Below the pieces are notes generated by a model that was given only the letters and a program-made list of their open reading frames with translations, searched no databases and had not been told where the DNA came from. Shown here in pieces: positions 31,714 through 44,310 of a stretch of DNA of 64,000 nt. This stretch comes from Costus lasius (Eukaryota > Streptophyta > Magnoliopsida > Zingiberales > Costaceae): assembly GCA_027563935.2 (NCBI GenBank), contig CM050446.2:33049501-33113500 (forward strand), given 5' to 3'. A program made the position numbers and the translations under genes. The stretch's first letter is position 1, and each line of letters opens with the position of its first letter.

Positions 31714-33511
31714 CTTAATGTGATGCTCCCGGGATTTAGCACAAATCCCAAAGCACACCGAGATGGAGCGATGGCGGGACCCCTCGTCATCAGCCGTGTT
31801 GGACGACTCGGGTGTGCGATCGTGTCACTGAGGCTGACACAAGTCCATAGGGCGAGGGTCGAGTCAAACCACGGAGTGTGGGTTCACACGTGGATGTGGG
31901 CTTCTAACTCGACCCATGGACCCCAGACCCCCTCGCACGAGCTTGCGAGCGTGCGCATCGAGGAGGGTCAACCGCGGGGCGATTCTGAGGTCAAATCGAA
32001 CCCGAACCGGACCTGAACCACCTTCCAGGCTGAACCGAACCGGTTCAGCCGGTTCAGACCAGGCTACAGTGCCCGCGTACGCGGAAAGGGGAAAATTTCC
32101 CCTGTTCCTCGTCTTCGCTGGAAGCGGCGCCGTCCGCCGTTGATTCCGGCCAGCTGGAGGCGACTCGCCGGATTTGGAAGGTGCCTGACGACGCGGGCTG
32201 GCATGGCGGCGAGGTGGGCGGTGGATTGAAGGCTGGGACTCTACGTGGACGAGCCTAGGGCGGATTTTCCATCCGCCTCGGTGGAAGCGAGATCTCCGGC
32301 CAATCACCGCCGGAGATCGCGGCTGCGTGGCGACGAGGATGGAAATCCCATCCTCGTCGAGGGGAGGTTGCAATCAAGCATTCAGAGAGCTTGAGCAAGG
32401 TCTGGCGACGACGTAATCTCGGCGAGATTTAGATCTGAAAACAGAGTCACCTTCTTCTTCGTCGGCGACAAGGCTCCGGCCACGGACTCGTCGGCAAGGG
32501 CTCTCAGATCAACTCACCGGTGCTCTGAGGTAAGGAAGGGTTCATCTCTTCCGGCACCGACAGCCAGACGCGGGAGAGCGATCGGATTTTCCGATCGCCG
32601 GTTCCACGCAGCCACAGCTTCCATTGGGTTCAAATTCGCGTCGACGGCGACTTCTCCGGCGACAATACTCCGGCAGCGACTTCGCCTGACGTCGGCGACC
32701 AGATCCCGACCCTCCGGCGTGACTCCGGTGGCCGGACGGTGACGGACGGGAGAGGGGATTACTTCCCCTGTTTCAGCCGAGGAACGGCGTGAGTTCGGAC
32801 GCGAGCGGGAAGAAGGGAGGAGAGAGAAGTTTACGCGCGGGTTCGTACGCGCGTCTCGCTTCGTCTCCGACCGGACTTTCCGACGCAGCTTCTCGGAGGA
32901 TCTCGGTGGGCTCGGCTCGTGGAGTGGTGGCACGCTACAAGGGTAAACCCTCCCCGGATCTATCGTGTGTAGTGGTAGTAGGACGGGTTTCTCGTGTGTA
33001 GTGGATAGAGGCTTTACCGCCGTCCGGACTTCGTGTGGCTTTTCGTCCGGACGGTTCTTTGCGTTATCTGCGCCCGCATATGTATAGTGCGGGTTGTGCT
33101 TATTTGTAGGTACTGCTTGCTTGCCTGCAAAGTCCTGGACGTGTGTGCCGGCACCCTTGAAGGTGTTCGCCACCGTCCCCTTGTGATTGCTTGAGGCCGC
33201 GCCGGTGCCTATCTCGGCTGTGTAGAGAAAGGAGCACGGGCTGAGGAAATTTCTGTGAGTGCAAAGTGTTTTGGAGAGTCTCCATCACTTTGACACAGTT
33301 GAGAGATTTGTATTCGTGTCCGAGGGGCGGTATTCAAACCGAACCCTTCGCGCACGTGGTGTGAGGACTTGTAAAAGTGCTGGGCCAGCTTCCGCAACGC
33401 GATCCTAATCAGTCGCGGGCCACTCTAGTGTAGGGCTGAGATCTCCTCGAGGGGATCTGCCGGTTGTGGTTAAGTTTATTATAAAAAAATAAATTTGCCC
33501 ATAACACTTAA
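31714..33511 (+). mobile_element. Solo LTR, about 1.79 kb, with exact 5 bp target duplication
   Basis: The LTR runs from TGTGATGCTCCCGGG (31719) to GCCCATAACA (33506) and is flanked by CTTAA on both sides (31714-31718 and 33507-33511). The TG...CA ends and the TGTGATG/CATAACA inverted termini are LTR hallmarks, and the TGTGATGC(C/T)CC opening is typical of Ty3-gypsy Tekay/Del-type LTRs. It is strikingly GC- and CG-rich compared with its surroundings. It contains no gag-pol, so it is a solo LTR left by recombination. The long ORFs on both strands (up to 219 aa) have no domains and reflect high GC. Confidence 0.8.
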
Positions 33512-34589
33512 GGAAATGAAAATGGCTGCTTCGCCATAATTTGCTTCTCACAACTATATGGCGTAGTTTTATTTTACTTTTAGCATATACGGCCAAGATT
33601 GATCTGATATATATTTTTGTCAACGCTTGACTAAGTATTACTTTTTAATTCTCGCTGGGTTTTCACTTTTATCGGAATTTTGATTTTTTTTTTCCCAATA
33701 TCTCGACGCATGATCTTTTTACTTTTATCAAAATACGTCTGTAATTTTCTTGTCAGACTATGCATTCTCTTTTTACTTTTATTAAATTTTGCAATCAAAA
33801 CTTCATGTAAATCGTGGCCTCGTCACGATTTCTACAGCTATGCATTCTCTTTTCATGGTCAAAGTGGTCAAAATCTACATTCGATGTTGATTTGGATGCG
33901 TCTCTTTGGCGCACCATGTTGCATTTTATTCGATATGTATTTTGACCCAAAACTCTTTTCGCTCTATTCCGCTTAGGGATTTGGGTTGTTACACATTTTG
34001 ATCAAAATCGAGTTTGTAGTCAAAATCCATATTTTGCTTCAATGCAACTGTTAGTCTTGGTCAAAATCACGATGCTTCGGGTCAAAATTACCATCCAAAG
34101 AGTTCATACGCTTGCCTACACTACTTTGCTTGGCCAATTTAGATTTGCTTGGCCCAAATTGCTACTTCGTCAAAATCCAATTTTGTTAGGAATGCGGTCG
34201 ACATGCGGCCAGCCCAATTTCGTTTGTAATTCGTAATATAGCAATTGTGGTCAAGAGATACACCGATTATTAGTTTATTACTATTTTTATACAGCGAGTA
34301 TTACTATTTTTTATATATTTTTTTGATATAAAAATACCTTCAACAGCGTGGAAATTGACTTGGACGCTGTTGAATTGACTTCGAAAAGCCTATTAGAGAG
34401 GATGTCGTCGAAGGAGAAAATGATTTCTGTCAAGTGTTCTCGTATGAGCGCTTCCTTTTTTAGTGTGCTATCAGTGGCTGCATAGAATTGCCTTAGGTTG
34501 TGTTTTCTTCGACAGATATAAAACAAGAGGAAAATCAAATAAAAAGAGAGAGTAAATCACTAGAAAAAGAGAGGAAGTCATGTGAGAGT
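33512..34589. other. Intergenic DNA with recurrent GTCAAAAT phrases
   Basis: The phrase GTCAAAAT or TCAAAATC recurs many times between 33860 and 34180, and CTATGCATTCTCTTTT occurs twice (33764 and 33840). This suggests old degenerate repetition. No gene recognised. Confidence 0.35.
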
Positions 34590-34920
34590 CACAAGCAGTG
34601 GATGCATTCGTGTCCGGGGCAGCGTTCATAGTGGAGAGGGGCGGATGTTTGGCAGATGCCAGGGGGCTTGTTAGCTGGCCGTTGGAGGATGACGTCGGCG
34701 AGTGGATCACGGATGGCAGGCATTTCCGGCGGCAGTGGATGGGTCCAGCGGCAGGCATCTTCGGTGTCAGCTCCAGCGGCAAGCGTCTCCGGTGTCGGCT
34801 CTAGCGGCAAGCAGGCAGCTCTGAGCTTCATCGAGGGCGGGCAAGGGCATCGTCAAGGGCAGGGGTTGGTTGTCGAGGGTAGGGGTCGGTCATCGAGGAC
34901 AAGGGTTGATAGCCTTTGAA
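34590..34920. repeat. Small GC-rich island with tandem 28 bp units
   Basis: Two and a half copies of a 28 bp unit (TCCAGCGGCAAGCGTCTCCG plus GTGTCGGC) lie at about 34743-34815. They are followed by GAGGGCGGGCAAGGGCATCG-type repeats to 34910. ORFs in it are repeat by-products. Possibly a fragment of a GC-rich LTR or a captured 5' exon. Confidence 0.45.
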
Positions 34921-35028
34921 GGTTCTAGCGCCAAATTAGCTCAGACTTTTACTGGGAATTAACCCACTAAAAGTATATGTATTATGGCATATGGTTGAGA
35001 CCATAGGCAAGTTCTTGCGAAAAGGAGC

Positions 35029-35275
35029 AGGCTATAACAAGCTTATAATACACATATCTTCCTTTAGAAGTTGAATTCTTTTGCAGTGCACACAAACTTC
35101 ACTCTAGAAGATATATTGTGCTCTTGGAGGCTTACAAAAGGTTACGCATAGGGGGGCATGCCTTCTTACAACTAAGTTTTCTAAGGAAATGGACAGGCTA
35201 TCGTAAACTTATGATCTAAATATTGTCACACCGCATCCAAAGGTATGATAATATTTTGATTATAAGCTTGTTATA
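35029..35275. repeat. Short inverted repeat pair
   Basis: CTATAACAAGCTTATAAT at about 35030 has its inverse (ATTATAAGCTTGTTATAG) at about 35258. The arms are about 210 bp apart. These could be ends of a small element. No target duplication was found. Confidence 0.5.
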
Positions 35276-35346
35276 GTGCGTCTATTTTCTCAAAAAAACT
35301 TGGCTGTAAGCCCTCTAGTGTCACATAATGCGTAGCCCTCTAGTAT

Positions 35347-35820
35347 CATGAACTTTTTTTTGAAATACCATGTATCAACTATTTTGTAAAATAACACTAG
35401 AAGTTTGAGAAATTTGAGAAATACCATGAACTTGGCTATTGAAATCAACTATAAGAGCTCGTCTGACAACTATATATTTGATATCTGTAATAATATGGTT
35501 GATATCAACTATAATATGGTTGATGTTAACTATAAAATACCACGTGAGAGTACAATTACATAAATGAATACAAATATCGTCTCTCAACTATAAATTACGA
35601 CGTATCAACTATAAAATATCTGCCAACTATAATGGTTGATCAACTAAGATATATGGTTGATATCAACTATAATATGGTTGATATTAACTATAAATTTTTC
35701 TCTGTCAATAATAAAATACCATATATAACAGAAATGAATACAAATGTCATCTGCTAATATTACATTGCCATGTATCAACTATAAAATATACATATACAAA
35801 TAGGCATAACTGCAGAAATG
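35347..35820. repeat. Palindromic satellite array, left block
   Basis: Many copies of TATCAACTATAAAATACCAT and ATATGGTTGATATCAACTAT are arranged irregularly. The unit contains the palindrome GTTGATATCAAC. The same units recur at 37715-38030. Confidence 0.65.
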
Positions 35821-36479
35821 ATTACAAAACAATCTCATTGCCCAAGCTCGCTTTCTAACTGGCCTCTACACAACTCCAGACCTATGATAACACTAATCGT
35901 TGGCATATCATTTAAACTAAAATATATTTACTTATTACAAATTAAACAATCCATATATTTTATTATAAAAACATCCTAATCAATAGAATCATGCTGTGAA
36001 GGGCAGTCTAGAGCTTATGTTATTGTGCATTTAGATAAATCCCATTCTAGAACACACTTCAGACATTTTGTTTGGCGCAATATGTGTGAACTCAATAAAT
36101 CAATCTGCATCAATAAATAATTAAACCACAATTAGCTATGAACAATCGGAATAAACTCATTCAATGAAACAAAAACTTACCACACTATGCAGACAATAAT
36201 GTCAGTTCTCCTTGGGGCTAGTAAGGAATTATAAAGGGTTATTGTTTTATTTTTCCTTTATATATATATGAGCCACTAATGGTCATTGTTGTACACTAGG
36301 ACCATCATTTTATATATGGTCTTCAGAAGGTAGACATAGGAATCAAGAAACTACAAAAAAAATTGAATAAATGAGAACAACTATAAGGTATAAACTATTA
36401 AGAATCCATTCATAGGTTACACTTACATCTTCTCCTACTCACTCCCCAAACAATAGATCATATATATGTGTTTACTTTA

Positions 36480-37350
36480 GGGCCAAGGGCTTGCCCGAAT
36501 GGAACTCCTCTAATGGGAGCTCCATATATGCCCTTATTTTGCTGCATTTATCAATGCTTATTTTGTCATATCCATAATAATCAATTTTGTCTTTAAACTA
36601 TAAAAAAATAATTGTTAATGAAATAGCTAACAGACTGAAAATAAGACCATGTTATAGAGTAATGCACACAGAATATTGAACCTTAATTAGACATTTGAAT
36701 AAGGTTCTCAGTGAGAATGACAGGCTACGGTACATATAATTTGGTTATTTACATCTTTGAATAAATTAAAAAATGTGTTTCTTCTTCTAAACTTGACATT
36801 GGGCCACCGAAATAGGTGAAGATGAGCATCTTCAACCTTCACATTGGCAAATAATTGATAGTGCTCATATAACCACACCTACAAATAAATAACTTATCAG
36901 CTAGATAGATATTATGACATTCATTATACATAGTAGGATCTAAGAGATACTTACATTAAGCAGGATGTCATAACCTGAAAATTGCACAAACTTTTTCTTC
37001 TTTAGGCTTCTTGACAGATCTTCTATAAGGTATCTATGTACAGCCTCAGCCCAATTGTATGTATGGAGCTTTATCAAATCTTCCACATAAGTAATGAATA
37101 AAGAATCTAAGGTGTAGCTAACACCACAGAATAAGAATGTGAAAAATATATACAAAATACTATGTTTTAGAATCTTCTTTTCATCTAATATTTCGTCGTT
37201 CTTCTGTACCAAGCTCTTAGGCTTCCTCTCAAGTACTAAACTTGTTATTAATAAGCCTATGAATTTCTCGTTGTAGAATATTGTACCTAGGCATTTATTA
37301 TCAAATTTAATAAGTTCTCTAATACTGGATAGCCTTAGGATAACTGCCAC
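36480..37350 (-). pseudogene. Plant-mobile-domain-like / DUF1985-like coding remnant
   Basis: On the minus strand a 136-codon open stretch (37350-36940) encodes EDLIKLHTYNWAEAVHRYL and then QFSGYDILLN. A donor follows at about 36953 (AATGTAAGTATC). After an acceptor near 36882 the frame continues WLYEHYQLFA and RWPNVKF. The pattern of a hydrophobic block, a YxWaeAV segment and a G...L..W.YEH segment is seen in plant mobile domain and DUF1985 proteins, which are commonly carried by Mutator-like and gypsy elements. Only part of the domain is present, and no transposase was seen beside it. I infer a transposon-borne or pseudogenised copy. Confidence 0.4.
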
Positions 37351-37714
37351 ATGTTTAACAATGAATTCTACGAATATTTCATTAATGAGGAATCATTTCC
37401 TTTGCTCATCTCAGTTATTTCTCAAATACTCGATGCCTAACATATCCAAAGCTATGGTCGAGCCTGTAAATAATGGCCAAAGGGGGTCTAGGCCAACATC
37501 TTAATCAAATTATTGCCTTTCATGTAACTATGAAGTCTTGATATGGAGCACCTATTAAAGTTCGGCCACGTGTTTTCCTTTACCGTCTTCTTCCCTTTTA
37601 TTGGGATGTGTTGAGCAACATATATTTATCATTATTGGCTGAACTAGAGCTGCTCATTTTTTTAATTCTTCAATGATGACATGTCTATGAAAAAAAATAG
37701 GCGAAGATGAGAAC

Positions 37715-38030
37715 AAATATGTCAATCAACTATAATATGGTTGATATCAATTATAAAATACCATATATCAACTAAAAAAATGATGTTTGTCAACTATAAA
37801 ATATAATCAACTATGAAATATAATTGATATCAATTATAAAATACCATATATTAACTAATAAATAATGTCTATCAACTATAAAATATGATCAACTATGAAA
37901 TATGGTTAATATCAACTATAAAAAATCATATATCGACTGTAAAAGGTCGTTTGATAGCTATATAGTTGATATCAGCTATAATATGGTTGATATCAACTAT
38001 AAAAAAATCCTATATAGAAGCTAAACTTAG
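37715..38030. repeat. Palindromic satellite array, right block
   Basis: The same GTTGATATCAACTATAAAAT units as at 35347-35820, same orientation, about 1.9 kb away. The array stops abruptly at the LTR-like sequence beginning at 38032. Confidence 0.65.
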
Positions 38031-38031
38031 T

Positions 38032-38930
38032 TGTCACGCCCCAAATTTCGTGCTAAATTTTTGCGTAAATTCACGAGCGTGATGGCACAATCTACACACC
38101 CTCTGTGTAGATTGTCAGCCTACCCTCTATGCGGAATATAGCCAAGATCGTCTCCCAAGCAAGATCTGCACCTCTCTCTGAACCTCTGCGCTCTCAGGGC
38201 TGGCTCTGATGGAACTGAGCTCCAAGGCTGTGCTGATGGAACGGAGTCCTAGCCTTCTCCTAGCCCTAGACCTAGGTCAATAAGGGGCGGGTGGCAAGCA
38301 CATGTTGCTTCTCAACCCCATATGCACCCTTACCAACAATCTTAAACCTAAGCGCCCTGCAAATGACAGTCCACACAATCGCTGGCAGTTCACATAATAC
38401 GGGCACTAGACATATGCCCAAACCCTAAGACAGGTATCCACAACTACACAGCGATAATCACACCGATCGATAAAACCAAACCCTATCAACTACTCAAGAT
38501 AGCACAAGGTTCTTACAATGTTCTACAATGCTATGCAAAGTAAATAAGCTCAAAGCAAGTAGATATACCACTCCTACGCTAGTGTTGATGTGAGGATGAA
38601 ATCAGCCTCCTCCACTCCAAGGTGGCCGGTCTTCTCCTCCAAGCTCCAAGAACACTCCTCAAGTGCAAGCACTTGAGGCACCACCCTAGAGTCGCCCCTC
38701 TAGGTGGTTGTAATGCTCCAAGGCACCAAGGGACACCCTCAGCCCCCTTAGTGGACAGCAAGTAATCACTCTCAATGAAGATGGTGGATGATGATCAACT
38801 CAGTCATGTGCAAGCACTTGAGGCACCACCCTAATTCTAGCTTAGTCATGGTGCGTCATATACTTATGGAGAAGATTCTAAAACACAACAACTAAGCTTG
38901 GAAAAAAAAAAAAAAAGCCAATACCCACCC
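38032..38930 (+). mobile_element. LTR-like sequence beginning TGTCACGCCCC, 3' end unclear
   Basis: TGTCACGCCCCAAATTTCG at 38032 is the standard opening of Ty3-gypsy Tekay/Del LTRs. The following CT- and GC-rich text is consistent with an LTR. GCAAGCACTTGAGGCACCAC occurs twice (about 38664 and 38811), an internal direct repeat. I cannot find a matching end or a target duplication, so it is probably truncated near the LINE. ORFs within it are not supported. Confidence 0.45.
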
Positions 38931-39019
38931 AACTCATCTTAATATTGATAAAAAAAAAAAAATCTAAATTCACGGAGTTTTGAGATGAATTTATATAAAA
39001 CCCAAGTCTTTATTAAGCT

Positions 39020-42000
39020 GTGGGCTCGACTCCAAGGAGGTCGGGGTTGGATAGGAAGCATTGGCAAAAGCTGGTATAGCTGGAAAGTCAACTTAGAGGT
39101 AACAACGGTAACTCCACAATTCATTAGTGCTATATTGGAGTACAAAAGTAAGGTCCATGCTTTTATCCATTTTTTATGCCAGTCACATATTTCGCGATCG
39201 CATGTTGGAGGATTTTTCAAATGTTTCTTTGTCTGATACTCCTGGTGATTTTAGCTGCATCATTGACAAGAGCGAGAAGAAAGGGGGCTCACCCTTTGTT
39301 CTCAGTAACTCTACTATGAAATTTAAAAACTTCATAAGTTCTCACGGTCTCACTGACTTAGGTTTCTAGGGCAACCCTTTTACTTGGAACAACAATCAGA
39401 GAGGTAGCAAAAAACTCTAGTGCAAATTAGATAGAGCTTTAGCCAATGGTAAGTGGCTGAACATCTTTGCTTACTCAAAGGTGGTTCACGAACTGCTTCT
39501 CACCATTCACCACTACTGATATGCATCAATAGTCCCATTAAAAATAAGAGAATCCCTTTTCGCTACAGGGCTATTTGGAATGATTTCCCTGTAGTTCGTA
39601 ACATGGTTAGAAATGATTGGAATAGCTGCCAAGCCCTTGATCCCACCTTCCATCTCAGACTTAATAGCATCAAGCTCAAACTCGTAACCTGGGATAAAAA
39701 AGAATTTAGGCAAGCCTGAGACTGCTCTTCAGAATATCCTGGAGGAAATTAAGAAACTTGAGGTATTGGAGAGCTTAAGAATTCTAACCCATAATGAAGA
39801 GAGAGTTTAAGCTTCTTAGCCTCACTAACAAAGCTAAGGCTTTGTCTCATAACATGAACCTGAAGTGGCACACACTTGCTAAGTGTAATTGGATAAATTA
39901 GGGAGATGCTAACATCAAAATTTACCACAGCCTGGTGTCTATTTGTCAAAGGAAAAATCTTATCCAATCATTACTTATTAGTGATGGAACTAGGGATGGC
40001 AACGGGGTGGGCAACCCGACCCTGATTTCCCCAAACCCATCCCCGACCCCGACCCCGAACTTGATGGGTTTAGAAAATCCAATCCCACACCCAACCCCGC
40101 GGGGAAACTCGATCCCGACTGGTCTAAAAAATAAATATATATTATAAATAATATTTTAAAATTAATTTTCATTCCATATTAATAATATATAAATAAAAAA
40201 TATTTTACATAATCTACATAATCATTTCTACATCAAACTACTATAAATTTAGTACCTAAATTATAACTTATAAGGAGTAAATTTGTCATTTTAATGATCG
40301 GGACGGGTTCGGGTGAGTTCAGGGTCGGGTACCTAAATTTTCATACCTGACCCCGACCTGACTTTATCCCGTTGGGTTTTTCCCGAACCTGACTCGAGCT
40401 CCGGTCAACTCGGGTTTTCCCCGTTGACTTCAGGTCGGATCGGGTTGGGTCAGGGTGGAGATGGGCTTTCTTGCCATCCCTAGATGACACTATTATACAT
40501 AATGACTAGAATATTAGGAAAGCTATTCATGATCATTATCTCAACCTCTGGAAAGAAGACAATATCAACCCGATCCTTGACTCCAAAATCCACCTGTTGC
40601 TGAACTCTAACGCTTCCAAATTATCTACTGATGAGCAAACTTTGCATGCCTTTCACGTCTGAGGAAATCTATGGTGTTGTCAAGGAGTTGAAAAATGTCA
40701 AAAGTCCGGATCTGGACGAATTTACTGCTGAATTTTTCAAATGTTTCTGGGGCTGGTTTAGTCCTGAGTTCAGCAATTCTCTGATCAAATTCCAAACCAC
40801 CAAAATCACTGCTACGTGGAGTGCTACTCATTTATTCTTTATTCCTAAATGTCCACACCCTACCACTATTTCTCACTACAGAACTCTTGGGCTTTGTAAT
40901 GTAAGTTAACAAAATTCTCACAGCTGGCTAACAGGCTGAAACCCTACCTCACAAACCTGATTAGCATAGAACAGTCAGCTTTTATCAAGAGCAAGAAAAT
41001 TCATGACAATATTTTCATTATCCAAGAAATTGTGCATAGCATCCATAACTCTTATTCAACCAGTCCTGTTATTTTAATCAAAATTGACCTTAGAAGGCTT
41101 TTGATACGGTTAAGAGGAGAGCGTATCCCTTGCTCTTAGCATTCTTAACTTCCCTTGAGACTACATTGAATGACATTAAGAAGAAAAATATTACCCCTTT
41201 TAACATTAAAGGCAAGTGTAGTCTCTCCCATCTTATGTATGTTGATGACATTATTCTTTGTGTGAGAGCTAATAAGAAAACCTGCTGCAATATCACTAAG
41301 ATTTTCAAGAAATACCATGAGTTAATTGGCCAAAAGGTTAATTGCTACTTTCCTAAAAAATGTTCTCCCCAATCTTGTCGTGCCATCGTGGATCAACTTG
41401 GTATTTATCCAGGTTCATACCGCTTCAAGTATCTTGATGCCCGATAAATGTATAAGGAGATTCTTGATGCCATGTTAACTAGACTTCAAAGCTGGCAAGG
41501 TAGGCAGCTATGCCAAGCTGGTGGAATCACACTTGCCAAGAGTGTGATCTCTCCCATCCCCATCCATAGCATGATTTCTAATGGGCTGAGCTAGAACTAT
41601 CTTAAAAAACTGAACATCCCCATTAGAAGATTCATTTGGTCTAACAATAACCTCAGTAGTGGTCTGCATCTTATCAACTAGGATACTGTGATTAGCCCAT
41701 GTAATCAAGGTGGGCTGCATGTGAAGGACCTCTCAATCATGAGACCTGCTATCAATAGTAAATGGCTCATTGATCTGCTCAACTCTTCCAAAAAAGGTTT
41801 GGGTTGATGTTTGCCTTGCTAAATATGGCAAAATTGATCCCTGGATCTCTCAATTGAAGAAAAGGTCCAGCCATGTTTGGAAATTAATGTTACAAGATAT
41901 TCAAATGATAAGGCCACACCTTACTAAGATCATTGGTGATGGTGAGATCACTAACTTTCTCACACAACCTTGGTGCTCTGACAATCCTCTTAATCTCAAA

Positions 42001-42510
42001 TTTTCAATGATCAATTACTATGCTGCTCCTAACTACATGGTTTCTTATCTGATTGAGAACAAAAAATGGGACAGTTTGAAAATCACTGATTGGTGTTGTA
42101 AGGAGATTCAAAATAATATTATTAGTATTAAGCTTATTAGCTCCCTTCTGCTGATAGTTGGTCATGGAAAGAGGGAACCAATGGTCTCTCTTTAACCAAA
42201 GCCACTTACAAAAGTCCATCAAGTCTCCTGATGCTGGACAAACGTTAATTACTGCTGCTGCCTACCTTCTTAAGTCCGTCTACACTATTTACTGAACTGA
42301 TGGCCATAAAAAATGCAATGCACTTTGTTCATGCAAACTCCTGGAAGCTGGAGGTTACCGTCATTGTTGAATTAGATAGCCTTAATGCAATCAACTTTAT
42401 TACGGGGGATTACCACCTGCATTGTATGCCAAATCTAACATGGCCTCTAAGGCTTGGACACATACCTGGCCAACTGAACTGGTCAATCTTCTGTTTGAAA
42501 TAAATTTAGG
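39020..42510 (+). mobile_element. Degenerate plant LINE (L1-type) with endonuclease, reverse transcriptase and RNase H traces
   Basis: In shifting plus-strand frames the text shows the endonuclease part (GDFSCIIDKSEKKGGSPFV, then SSHGLTDLGF, GNPFTWNNN and KLDRALANGKW at 39245-39460). Reverse transcriptase pieces follow: LKNVKSPDLDEFTAEFFK, NRLKPYLTNLI, EQSAFIKSKKIHDNIFIIQE at 40630-41050, then the catalytic-box equivalent MYVDDIIL at about 41235-41262. Trailing pieces (RRFIWSN, GGLHVKDLSIM) and an RNase H-like VELDSLNAINFI segment at about 42370 complete the order. Many frameshifts, stops and a deletion between the AFDTV and YVDD boxes make it non-functional. An hAT MITE is nested at 39991. 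Confidence 0.8.
39983..40490. mobile_element. hAT-type MITE nested in the LINE
   Basis: The element 39991-40482 (492 bp) starts TAGGGATGGCAA and ends TTGCCATCCCTA, a perfect 12 bp terminal inverted repeat of the hAT type. The flanks GATGGAAC (39983-39990) and GATGACAC (40483-40490) agree at 6 of 8 positions, a worn 8 bp target duplication. Both ends are rich in CCCGACCCC/GGGTCGGG text and the middle is AT-rich. No ORF of note. Confidence 0.8.
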
Positions 42511-43530
42511 TTTTGCACTACTCGACCCCATCTCGACCCGTTTCCATCCTAGTTCGCACTTGGATGCTTCAAGCAAGAAGGGAGAATCCACCATAGTTTA
42601 GAGAGGAGTTTGCTTGCTTGTTGAAATCTTGAGGAAGAACTTGAGTTAACAGTTTGGATGGGTGTCTGGCAAAGCTCAACCACATTTCTCCTAGGATGGT
42701 GGGAGTTTTGTTAAGATCTTTAGGTTAAGAAAATTTCAAAGGTGTGAATCTTCTTAGTAGGAGAGTGATCCGTACGATCGAGAATGACAAATTCAATTTG
42801 TTTGGAAGGACTCAAGCAATATGATTGATAGGAAGATTTCGATTTGTTTGGAAGGACAAAAGCAATATGATTGATAGGAAGATGGTCTAAAAATGTTGGA
42901 TTGATTATTGATCCTCCATATGAGTACAACTATTTTATAATTTGAGATTAACCAAGTCAAGTTTGAACTTCAGTTAAATTCGAGTTGAGGATCCAAGTAT
43001 GGGAGCCAATAATTCAACGTTCAATCATTTTTGAATTCTCTTTTATGTAAATTTTAAACTCAAAAGGAAAATGCAAGATGAATGTTTTTATATGCGAAAT
43101 TAAAGGCTATAATCACCCAGTTATGAAACTTGTTAAAGTGAATTCCTAAAACTAAGATGGAACCACATGAAAACTTTTAAACAAATTTTTTGTTTGCTTC
43201 TTATGAGACCCAAAAACATTTTTTTTTAGAACTAACACTTTTCTTTTTCTTTTCTTTCTTTTTTTTTTTCAAAGACAAGTGATAATTAGTGGTGAAGGTG
43301 GGATTTAAATCCTTGACCTTGTTATCAACAAGTTGTTGAACTAATTAACAACTTTAAAACTAAAACTTAAGTAGGATAGGTCTAACCAAGACTATGATCA
43401 AGAACTAATGAAACTAATATGCAAGAATGACTACCTGTGAAGACAATCTAGAATATATTTAACGATGAAAACCAAAACTAAGGGAAAACTATAGGCTACA
43501 CCTAAGAGTTAACCGAAGGTTTTTCTCTAA
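42511..43530. other. Degraded repeats including a 45 bp tandem duplication
   Basis: TTTGTTTGGAAGGAC..AGCAATATGATTGATAGGAAGA is present twice in tandem (about 42794-42882). The segment 42563-42640 (GCTTCAAGCAAGAAGGGAGA and on) recurs in diverged form at 44152-44230 (GCTTCAAGGAAGAAGGGAGA), so these two stretches are copies of one repeat. No gene recognised. Confidence 0.5.
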
Positions 43531-44310
43531 TACCATGTTAGGGGGAGCAGAAATAGGTCCAAATATAGTGGCAAAAAAGAGTAAGGCTTTCAAGGGATAG
43601 GTGGATAATTTAAACAAGCAAGAAAAGTCATCATAAAAATACTAAACAAAGATCATTAAACATGTGAATCCTAAACAAGTAGGAAGCGCATAAACAAAGT
43701 GTGTAGTTGTGCAAGTAAACCTATAACATGAGATAATATTAACTTGTAGTTTAAACTACATGAAATAGACATTTGAAACTAAGAAACAAATATGACAAGC
43801 TAACATGAAGATCTAACAACCATAGATAAGCAGTTGTAAGAAGATCTAAAATTGTCAACAAGAAAATGAATGAGAGTTTTCACCTTGGATGCCTTTGGTA
43901 TAGAAGGGGTCAACCTAAGCATCTAGTTTGAGGGGGAAAAAGAGGAATCAAACAATGCAAGACTAGGAGACTATTTACTCATTCAAAATTTCCCTCTATA
44001 AGATAAGTTACAAATCAAACAAAACTAAATAGAGAAATGAGAGAAGCTTGAGGTTCCATTGTAGAGGAAGAAAGCTTGGATGCTTTGCATGGTGATTGCT
44101 TCTATGGGGGGTGGGCTTGAAGGGTAGTTCCTTTTAGGCTTGTGGTTGGGGGCTTCAAGGAAGAAGGGAGAGTCCACCACAAATTGGAGGGAAGTTCCCT
44201 TGCTTGTTAAAAGCTTGAGAAAGAAGAAGCTGAGTCCATGGTATGTAAGGGTGAGACAGGAGGATACAAAGGTAAAGTGCATGAAGCATTGAATGCTTAA
44301 CAAATCAGAG
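43531..44310 (-). mobile_element. Possible minus-strand LTR with primer-binding-site-like junction
   Basis: CTCTAATACCATGTTAGG at 43526-43543 reads, on the minus strand, CCTAACA followed by TGGTATTAGAG. This is the usual end of a copia LTR followed by a near match to the initiator-Met tRNA primer site. The LTR body would extend to higher coordinates, but the opposite end was not located and no gag-pol was recognised to the left. Confidence 0.35.

Noticed and set aside
31711..33173. ORFs of 101-219 aa on both strands
   Set aside because: All lie inside a solo LTR with a 5 bp target duplication. High GC makes stops rare. No domains.
43260..43340. T-rich run followed by AAAGACAAGTGATAATTAGTGG as a possible LINE/SINE tail
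   Set aside because: No target duplication or coding body adjoining it.
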